Below are positions 55,976 to 64,000 of a stretch of 64,000 nucleotides of DNA, in pieces (within the stretch, counting starts at the first letter, position 1; each line of letters begins with the position of its first letter). The stretch comes from Amylostereum areolatum. Its lineage: Eukaryota; Basidiomycota; Agaricomycetes; Russulales; Stereaceae. The stretch covers positions 248,001 through 312,000 of the forward strand of contig SAXG01000051.1 of NCBI GenBank assembly GCA_012932865.1. Direction: 5' to 3'. Both the position numbers and the translations under genes were made by a program. Under the pieces are notes generated by a model that saw only the letters and a program-made list of their open reading frames with translations, was not told the DNA's origin and searched no databases.

Positions 55976-57076
55976 ATGGTCGAGCTCCATCTTACGCACG
56001 CCTCCATCACCGACACCGACCTCGTCGACGGGAGCGGAAAGCTCGCGTACCGCGTGTCGACCCCGTTCCACGGCGGGACCACCACGATCTCACGGTCTGT
56101 GGGGGACGCGATGATAGCAGTTGCGCAGCTGGAATGGCACCCCTGGGATCCGGACATCGTGCGCTATTGCGAGCAGGAGCGGCAAGCCGACGCCTACCTC
56201 CTGCGCCAGAACCACATCTCAAGGTACGCTTCCGCAAGTTGTCAGAGGTCACGATGGGGTGCATTCATGAGAGTCTCCCGTTCGCTTGGTGCGGGCAGTG
56301 CACGGATATTCACGTCGAAGAGCGGAAGGGCGTACATCTGGCTCCCGTTCGGAAAGTCCTGGAGAGTGCGTACCCTCCTTCTTTCCGTTCCGATATCCCG
56401 CTGACGGATGTTGCGCGCAGCAGCTAGAGTTGCACGGCGGGCCCGAAGTGGCGCGCTCGCACAACCGTCATCAGGAAAAACCTCCCTTACTAAAAATCTA
56501 CTAATTAGAGGGGGACCTTCCTAATTCCCTGTTCCCGCTGCCAACCTGCAAGGCACTACGTCAACGTAGGTCCCTGTCACCCTTCTGGCCTCAACTATGT
56601 ATTTGAAGTGCAAATATGAGGTCAATGTCGACGACGGTGCATCGAAATGTGTACGGGGTTTTGTGAGAATAGAGCCCGTTAGTTCACTTTAGGAAGGTCC
56701 CCCTCTAACTAGCGCTAATTTGCTGGATTTGTTGATTTTAGTAAGGGAGGTTTTTCCTGATGGTTCGGTCGGGCTCGTCGGCAAACGCGCGCACGACGCG
56801 TACTTGGAGGTGCATGACGGTGTGTTGTTGGATCTGGATGAGATCGTGATAACGTTTGTTTATATGAAGAGCCGGGTGGAGGAGGAGGAGCGCGAGGCGG
56901 CGAGAGCGAGAGGTCGAAAAGGTGCGTCTGCGCCGATGGTGATGATGTCGCCGAGGGGCGGAAGCGCGATGGACGTGACCAACGGCGCGAATCTCGTGGC
57001 GTCTTCGAGCGCGAGGTTCAGAGCAGGAGAGGCGTGCTCCAGCAGCTCTTCCAGCTCAGCGGGGGAACGCCCCTAG
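55976..57076 (+). pseudogene. DUF6593-type protein gene, exon 3 split by a MITE
   Basis: Exon 1 is 55976-56223 (MVELHLTHASITDTDLVDGS, GTTTISRSVGDAMIAVAQLE), exon 2 is 56299-56365 (ARIFTSKSGRAYIWLPFGKS), and exon 3 starts at 56421 or 56424 (tandem CAGCAG acceptor) with LELHGGPEVARSHNR. At that point a 294-bp inverted-repeat element intervenes. The frame continues after it with SVGLVGKRAHDAYLEVHDGV, LDEIVITFVYMKSR and a low-complexity tail to a TAG at 57076. With the element and one GT copy removed, the two parts are exactly in frame. The pattern (YRVSTPF, TT, R.F...G..Y.W, LD.I..TFVY) fits the basidiomycete DUF6593 family, whose function is unknown. As it stands, translation would stop inside the element unless it is spliced out. 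Confidence 0.7.
56469..56762. mobile_element. MITE with bipartite terminal inverted repeats, 294 bp
   Basis: Outer repeats of about 30 bp start CATCAGGAAAAACCTCCC on the left and, as reverse complement, on the right. An inner 20-bp pair, TTAGAGGGGGACCTTCCTAA, lies at 56505-56524 and inverted at 56689-56708. The flanking dinucleotide GT (56467-56468 and 56763-56764) is a possible 2-bp target duplication. There is no coding capacity, so it must depend on a transposase elsewhere. Confidence 0.85.
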
Positions 57077-59129
57077 GTGTGAGCGGCGAAGGGGATATCG
57101 CGGTCGGTGATCGTTCAACTGTACACATACTTCAATACCTTTATATCATAAGCAGGTGTAGTACGTTAGATACTCGATAGTTTCATATAGATAGATTCAC
57201 CTTAGGGAGTGCATTTAACTCACCTTGTAATTCTCTTGCGTTGGTTTCAAGTCCAGTGGGCAGCAGGTAGCAGACGCCAGAAGGACGTCGCGCAACTCCC
57301 GGGGCTCTCAGACAATGGTGCTCCAGATCGGGACACTTCCGCCTAATCAGGAAGGTACGGAGTGGCCGGCGGCCGGAGGCCGGACTGAACGAGTTCGACG
57401 CCGCTCATCGATGTCAGCATCCCTTCCTCCAACTTTTCCCCGAGTCGTACCCGTGCCCAAGAGGAAAAGCAAAAGAGGAACTTCCTCTTATACTATCAGG
57501 ATCTTCAATCGTCAACAGAGGGTACTTTGCGAAGGCTCGTGGCTTTAGATGGTAAAACTAATGGGACGGCGTGTACTACTAAGTGCTTGCTCTACTGCAG
57601 TTGCCAGCCATGGCTACTGCAGCCTACCACCGGCATACGCAGTTATGGCTCATTACTTGGTATGTATCTCTTCCGGCTGTTTCTCCATACGCTGACATGC
57701 TGGAGAACTAGGGCTGTCGCCCACCTTCCATGTTCCTAACCTTCCTAACGCGTCCGTCGCCTGCTAAAGTTGATGTTAGTTGGAGCCATTGTAGCCTCAG
57801 CTTTAATTTAATCCCTTCAGGTCGCGGAAAAAAGAGCCACGAACAGAGTAAGCACCCGGGCCGCTTTTCGATGGCATTACTTACACCAGATTTGTTCTGT
57901 GCAAAGAATCAGTCGCAGTTTTCAGTTCGACCATGCCACTCGAAGTCACGACGATACCCCGTCTGGCGTCTGCCAGTAAGCAGGAATAACGTCTTCCCGG
58001 AGCGGCTGGAAGGCAATAACGTATCCGTTCCGAATACACATCAACGTGCGCCGTCGATGCGCCTTCGAGTCGTCCGACAGGCCCTCGGATGTTGTTTGGT
58101 CAAGCGTACGAGGCTCCAACAACGTGGAAGTCGACGGCGACACGACCAGTCGCTTTCCGTTGCTTACGACTGCGTGTTCTTATAACGGCGGTGTAACTTG
58201 AAGTCGTCCTCGTAATCAAATGTCGGTCTCTAGTCAAAGCCCAAGGGAACCATGCCGTACTGCCTGGACGCGTGGAAGGCGGGTCACGTACAGAAGACAT
58301 CATTACATACCTCGATGGATACAAGTGGACGCGGTGGTGGATACCGCTGTCAGATCTCTGGGAGGTTGCAGTCGCGGGGCTCAACTTTCCGCGTGGTGAA
58401 GGTGCTCTTGTTTTAATTTTCCCATTGCTCCCTCCTCCTCGGGGTCCCGAACCCATCTCAGTAGCAGGCCCAAACTCCTATACTTATCCACGACTATGAC
58501 GACTCCTCGTTGTTTCGTCCCACGAAGAGGACCGAGGAGGTCATATGAAGCAACGAAGTTCATTTGCCCGCCGTTGCGAGAATATTGCCTACATACCAGG
58601 TCAAATATCCCGCTGATCCTTATTTCTCATGCACATAAGTATGTATGTACCGATATCCAGAATGAATCATACCATTGGACGAGAATGAATTTGACGCCAG
58701 GGACGGTGAAGATCACTGCGTCGGCGAGGGAGAGCCCAATGGCAGGGCGGACCGGGGCGGTTGCTACGACTCCAAGTTACGAGTGGACGGTCCGTTTCAT
58801 TTGTATTCTGCGCTTCACTTTCGCTTTCCTCGCTTTCTTTTCTTCGCGCACCCCTCCTCCCGTTCCCTTCTCTCGCGCGACGGACAGTGCGCTTGAAGCG
58901 TCGGAGCGTATCCCGCAAGTCGAGCCCGCTTTTGTTCCCTCCGAAGTAGCTCCCGGCGAGCGTGATTGGCCGTTTTGTTGTGCGCTGTTTTGCCGGCTGA
59001 GCAGGAACTTGTTCGTATCGGCGGCCCTCCCTCGCCACTCCACTTTCGCATCCCCCCACGACCTTTTCACGACCGCGTTCACGTCTCCTCCTCCTCCTCC
59101 TCCTCCTCCTCTCCAGCGATACCTTTCCC
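57077..59129. other. 2-kb intergenic region
   Basis: Nothing recognisable as a gene on either strand. The last few hundred bases are CT-rich, with a (CTC)n run at about 59087-59110, and probably form the promoter and 5' UTR of the Chs7-like gene. Confidence 0.4.
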
Positions 59130-60471
59130 ATGACTCGGTTTGGGGACTTCGCCCCCCTCTGCGCTCATGTTCCTTCATATCCTTGGTGTACTTGTACTAC
59201 CACCAGGCATGTCGCCTCCCTTTTCCTCGTCTCTCGCCCCCTCTCACGCCCGCAGCAGCTCCAGCACAAATCTCCATCCACCCTCACCGGACTCTCCGCC
59301 AACGTCTCCTCCGCGCCCGTAGCGTCAACCCCGAGTGCGGCACCCTCAAAGTGGGCGCGGACGGCTCGCTCGAAACATCGCGAACATCGTCGCTTGCGGT
59401 CTCAGCATCTTCTTTGTCGCCGCGCTCATATTCCTCTGCAGGAGACGACGGGCGGCCGTCGTGCGTGCCAGCCCCCGACCGCCCTCACTGACCCTAAGCG
59501 CGTTTGTCCCCCCAGGACGCGTCGAGCTGCAAATTTTCCTCGTCTTCTATCTGCTCACGCTGCCCCTCCAACTCGTGACCACAGGTTCCTTCCTCACCCA
59601 GGGCTCGACCGCGATCACCGTGCTCCCGCCATCCACGCGGCGCCGTCGCCGCCCTCTTCTGGCCCCTCCTCGGCAACGCCATCGTCGCCACCCAAATCGT
59701 CAGGACGGCACCTGAGCTCGCTGATCGTGCGTTAACCCCCCCCCCATCCGACCGCGCCCGAAACTCACGCTCCGAACCGCAGCCGTCTACTTCGTCACCC
59801 TCGCCTTTTTCGTCGCGACCACCTACATCTCCCTCGATGTCGGCTTCAGCTTCACGTCCACGTTCGGGCCCTCGAACCCGCCCGCGGCCCTCACCGGCAT
59901 CCCGCCTTCGTGCTCACGAGCATCTGGCCCCTCGCGTGCGTCTCCGCCGCTCCCCTAACCACCGCCCGCTCCCCCGCTCACGTATCCCTCCGCAGCGCGA
60001 CCGTGGGGTACTTCGGCCTGATGACCTACATCGTCACGCCTCCTGCGCGCGAATTCCGGCCGATGTGGTACTACGTCCTCTCCGCCATCCTCTTCGTCCT
60101 CAGCCAGCTCGCGTACTTCCTCCTCAGCCGCGTCATCTGCAACGTGCGTCTTTCCCCTCTCTCCTCCCCTCCCCCCTCCCCCATTCCTACTTCCCCTCGC
60201 CTTCGCCTTCGTTCCCATGTGGATATGCGAGCTGACGGGCACGATTCCAACACCAGGGGACCTCCGCGAAGATCGACGGCTCGTTCGTTGCGACCGTGTT
60301 GGAGACGGCCGCGGTGGGCGTGCTGTACCTCGCGTGGAAGAGCATCACGGAAGGTACGTGTTCCGCGCATTTCACCCCTCCCTCCTCCCCCCTCTCCACC
60401 ACCCTCGATCTCACCTCCGTCTCTTCACACCTCCTGCAGAGAGCTGGGACGAAGACTTGTACTATCGATGA
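59130..60471 (+). pseudogene. CHS7: Chs7-like chitin synthase export chaperone, several apparent frameshifts
   Basis: From family knowledge Chs7 is a multi-spanning ER membrane protein needed for chitin synthase exit. The pieces appear in order: MTRFGDFAPLCAHVPSYPWC at the start; NIANIVACGLSIFFVAALIF (59.38 kb); GRVELQIFLVFYLLTLPLQL and TTGSFLTQGSTAITVL (59.5 kb); YFVTLAFFVATTYISLDVGF (59.8 kb); TVGYFGLMTYIV and RPMWYYVLSAILFVLSQLAY (60.05 kb); and KIDGSFVATVLETAAVGVLY, then LAWKSITE with a last exon SWDEDLYYR (stop 60469-60471). Introns at about 59463-59515, 59727-59788, 59940-59997 and 60145-60255 are plausible. Between pieces the frame jumps without introns at about 59370, 59632, 59645, 59701, 59711 and 59905, each explicable by one missing base. 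Either the gene has decayed or the sequence has indel errors. Confidence 0.6.
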
Positions 60472-61082
60472 ACCGTGTTGTGTGTTGTGTTTGTGTGCAT
60501 CTCTCCTCGATGTATCCCTTCCGCCTTCCGCCCCGCCCCCATCCCTACGCACATCCCTCCCCCCTTCCTCCCCTCTCGCCGACGTTGGCATCGGCATCGG
60601 CACCCCCTATTGGTATTATATGTATTCTTTGCCCTTCTTATACTTATACCAGCTCGCCCGCTCGCGAGCGCCTCACGCCCCGTACACGTACTTATACTGT
60701 TACCCCGGATTCCCCGAACGGACGCGCTGTGCTGTTGAGATTTATAGCTTTTATATCGCCTCGCCTCGCCTTTCTGTTGTTGTTTTCTCTCGTCGCAAAA
60801 ATCCTACGCATGATCGATCGTGAACTGTAACTGTTGGTCGATCCGAGGGCGGGGGGGTTCTATGTATCGCGTGAATATGTCATGGGGATGCGTACACGTC
60901 GTGAGTCGAGACTGGCAGTAGGAAATGAGGCCGGGAGAGTAGGTAGGCAGGGAAGGGGGGAGAGGGTCCGCCGGGCCCGTGATGGCCATAATCGAGATTC
61001 GAAGGGGGTACAAAGGGAGGCCCGAAATCTGCCGCGCTGACGGTAACGCAGGTGGGTGGGGGGGTATATGAGGGTACGCACA
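60472..61082. other. Intergenic, 3' region of the Chs7-like gene
   Basis: CT-rich, then G-rich DNA without a convincing frame. No gene supported. Confidence 0.4.
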
Positions 61083-62751
61083 CTACTGTACACAAAAAAA
61101 GTTTACATCTAAACGGGAATCAAAGGGGGAAAGAAAGGGCCCAAGAGGATGAAGGTCAAGGTCGAAATGGTGGGGGGCCAGGGGCGGGGAGCCTAGATAT
61201 ACAAGTGAGTACCGCGTCGTTCGGTCGACTGCAGGCATTCGCGTAAAAAAAAACACTTTCGTCCGTTCCAAAGGCAGAGGCAGAGGCCTCGCGTCCCAAG
61301 CAAACAGGCGGGGGCGACGCTCCTCAACACGACAGATCCTCGCGCAGATCCGCTGCGTCACCCGATGCTCCACCTCGACGCAGACCCAGCCCGCGTCCGC
61401 GCCCCGCCCGCGCCCCGCCGCCGTGAGCCGCATCCCGCTTCGAGAGCGCGCGCCGACGCGGGCGGGCGACGCGGGCGGCGCGGACCTGCAGCCGTGGTGG
61501 CCGTGGTGGGGGGGCGCGCCGTCGTAGTCGTAGTTGTCGCAGTAGTTGTAGTCGGCGCGGGCGAGGACCTTGGCCGGCTTCCGGGCGCGTCGTGCGGGAA
61601 GGAGCGCGTCTTGAACAGGCGCTTGGCGTGGTGGAGCTCGTCGCGCGCTTCGGTGGGCGGGCCGGAGGCGTACGCGAGCACGTTGAGCGAGGCGGTTCGG
61701 GCGCTTCGAGCGTGGACCAGAAGTGGAGTGCGCGTCGGAGGAGGGCGAGGTGGAGGGCGAGAGGAGAGCGAGGGCAGTCGACGTCGATGTAGCTCGAGGT
61801 CGAGGTCGTCGTGACGGAGAAGGCGGAGATCTGGGGTGTGGGGGGTTTGGGTGGTCAGCCGTGCGGGAGGGAGAGGGGAGGGAGCGAACACCGACCTCGT
61901 TGGGTCGTACACACCGACCGATCGTCGTAAAGCGCGAAAAACGATCGAACTCGTCCGAGCCCGCCGTGCGCACGATCCGCCCGGCCTCTCGCCCTCGTCG
62001 CTCGCGTACCCGCTATCGTTGCGCGAGAGCTTCCCGGGCGATCGACGGAGCGTGTCGTCGTCCCCTTCCCCGTCCTCGTCCTCGTTTCTGCCCGTCGGCG
62101 TGCGCGTCGCGCGACGGCGGTGTTGCAGTAGAGACCCTCGAGCGTGGACGAGACCCTCGCCTCGGGCATCCGCGTCGGACGCGCGCCGCCCGCCGCGTCC
62201 TCCTCCTCGCCTCGGTCCTCCCCGCCTCCGATCCCCGCCCCTCCCGACCTCCGCGGAAATAGGCCCGCAGGAGCGTCTGCTTGTCCCGCATCGCCGTATG
62301 GGACGTCATCTGGCCCGTGCTCGGCGCGGGCGTCGGCGCCGCGGCGCCGCGCGGGTCGAGCGTGACACCTGCGATCGCGCGGTGTCGTCGGATTTGGAGG
62401 AGGAGGAGGAGGAGGCGGCGGAGGCGGTGGAGGCGGCGTCGGATCCGCGGGAAGATCGGGGATTTCGAGCGGGAGGAGGGCGCTGCCGGAGAAGGCGATC
62501 AGGCCCTCGTCGGGGTCGTACATCGCGATGAAGGTCAGGGCGGTGTGCGGGGCACGATGTCGACCAGCGGTGCGCCTCTCGCGTGTCCGGGCAGGAGGAA
62601 CGGGTTGTGGATGGGTGGGAGCTGGATGGGGGTGGGGCGAGTTGGTCAAGGGGCGTGGGGGTGGGGGTGGGGGTGGGGGACGCACGGGCTTGTCGAGGTT
62701 GGCGCGTGGGCGTTTGGGCTGGCGCGCGAGGCGGATGCGGAGGGGGGCCAT
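61083..62751 (-). pseudogene. GC-rich gene with broken frame, product unknown
   Basis: Probable start at the ATG at 62751 (MAPLRIRLARQPKRPRANLD). A convincing segment LTFIAMYDPDEGLIAFSGSA followed by LLPLEIPDLPADP lies at about 62540-62450, then a Pro-run from a (CTC/GGA)n repeat. Later pieces in other frames look protein-like (TGQMTSHTAMRDKQTLLRAY at about 62300, and GWVCVEVEHRVTQRICARIC at about 61380). The frame changes do not coincide with clear introns, as in the neighbouring Chs7-like gene. No family recognised. Boundaries are approximate. Confidence 0.3.
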
Positions 62752-63896
62752 GGTTGAGGGGTTGGATGCGGACGAGGGCGATTGCGGGGCAAGATATGGG
62801 GGGCGAGGGCCGAGGGGGAGGGTCGGGGAGAGCGCTGTAGAAGAAGAGAGAGGGGGGCTCTTATAAGGAGGGGCCGAGGGCGAGAACGAGGGACCCTTGG
62901 AAGTCGAAGTCGAAGTCGGGGGCGGAGGGGGGCAAATTCGAGATGTGCCCAGCACAAAGGAATCACAGCGGAGCGGACGCGGGACGCGAGGAGGAGAACT
63001 TATAAGCCAGCATGGCGGGCACGCACTGCGAAAGAAGCATGATCTCATCGTATAGTGGATTACGGCCGGGGGACCGAACCCTCGTGTAAGGGGCGATGGT
63101 CGTGAGCAGAGATAGGTAAGCTGGGCTTTGTGGGAGAAAAGGACACGGATTTGGGGGGGAGATGCGCTAATGAGGGCCTCGAGGAGACGGCCGGGAGGTT
63201 TGAAAGGGAAGGTTCTGCGCATCTGCTGGATCCCCGGAGGTGGAGGAATTTGTCAAGAGGGTGAGGGATCGCCTCGGGAATCGAAAGACGGAGAGAACGA
63301 CGAGAGAGATTCGATGAAGCTGGCGATCCTCCAGGCTCCTCGGAGGGGATGTCGAGGTCGAGCGTGCGTGAGTGACCGTGAGTTGAGTTGCGGCAGCAGC
63401 AGGAGCGCAGCAGAGCGGCAGCAGAGAGGGGGCATCGGACGAGAAGGCCATGGCAACGTTGGAAAGGGGATCCCGGCTATGTAATCTATGTGCCCAGCGT
63501 CACCGGAAGGGCTGCACTCAGTCGTGCCGTCATCGCCATGCCCGGACCCTTTGAAGTTTGCGCTTTCCGTGTGACGATCCAGGAGGTGTTTAAACGCGTT
63601 CGGACGCAATATTGTCCTCCTCGCCGTTCACTAGCTCTGGGAAATCGCGAGGGGCTGTGAAGGAGAACGTGAGAGGGGTCGACTCGTATTCGGCGCTTGG
63701 TCGTCGTCCGCAGCGACGGCGGCGTGGGCCGTAGCTCGCCTCGGCAGCGTGCGGCCACTCACGCCTCGGGGCGGTGTCGTCCTCTTTCCGTCATCGGCAG
63801 CACGGGCGTCAACGCCAACGTCTCATCCGTCCCCTCCCCTCCTTCTCCGACCATCCACACGACCCCACCGCTGGCTCAAAAGCTCCCACACACACC
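62752..63896. other. Intergenic, divergent promoter region
   Basis: Lies between the divergent starts at 62751 (-) and 63897 (+). Open frames here look like chance. Nothing else recognised. Confidence 0.35.
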
Positions 63897-64000
63897 ATGA
63901 GCGCCTCTCCTCCGGCCTCCAACGACGCAGGGTCAACAACTCCCTCTCCCTCTCCCCCACGCCCCCGACGCCCACACCAACGGCCACCACCGTTCCTCCT
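63897..64000 (+). CDS. Partial gene at window edge, Ser/Pro-rich N-terminus
   Basis: ATG at 63897 after a CA/CT-rich leader with acacacc. Reads MSASPPASNDAGSTTPSPSP and continues open to the window end. Too short to identify. Confidence 0.35.
   Translation, partial: MSASPPASNDAGSTTPSPSPPRPRRPHQRPPPFL

Noticed and set aside
1..64000. CRISPR arrays, rRNA or tRNA genes
   Set aside because: No spaced palindromic repeats and no recognisable tRNA or rRNA sequence were seen. The window is eukaryotic.

Overview
The window is nuclear DNA of an agaricomycete basidiomycete, probably of the polypore type. The evidence is short introns (about 45-60 nt) with GTRNGT donors and CTNAC-like branch points, a CxC2-KDZ transposase, a chromovirus, a CACTA transposase with a Tnp2 domain, a DUF6593-type gene and a relic that resembles the N-terminus of fungal STAND proteins. 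No species can be named from the sequence alone.

Layout. 0.5-2.7 kb: one conserved-looking hypothetical gene. 3.3-13.7 kb: a transposon-rich stretch with a truncated STAND/NLR-like N-terminal relic, an intact 4-exon CACTA (Tnp2) transposase gene (4643-7990) and two unrecognised genes. 13.7-21.2 kb: a damaged Ty3/Gypsy chromovirus (copy 1, + strand). 21.2-31.5 kb: a block of six unrecognised, mostly intron-bearing genes that contains a 359-bp hairpin and a coding minisatellite. 31.6-43.0 kb: a KDZ transposase gene (- strand), split in its last exon by a second, intact chromovirus (copy 2, 31747-39242, 5-bp target duplication). 43.3 kb: a 9-bp tandem array. 44.8-64 kb: mainly host genes: an EH-like protein, a chitin synthase, an F-box/LRR protein, ribosomal protein eL14, a DUF6593 gene broken by a 294-bp MITE, a Chs7-type chitin synthase chaperone whose reading frame is broken several times, a GC-rich broken gene, and the start of a further gene at the right edge.

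How the parts relate. The chromovirus has an unusual gene order: LTR, an extra ORF ending in SUMO-interacting-type motifs, a single in-frame stop, Gag, then Pol with a C-terminal chromodomain. Its LTR carries three TGACTCA (Gcn4/AP-1-type) sites upstream of a TATA box. Ten bases near the expected transcript start are complementary to the sequence just after the LTR, which suggests Tf1/sushi-like self-priming. The KDZ transposase reconstructs as 1161 codons over 9 exons with two lesions only: an in-frame TAG in its CxC2 domain and the chromovirus insertion. The 21-31 kb genes may be passengers of that KDZ element. On the host side, a chitin synthase and its putative ER-export chaperone lie about 9 kb apart.
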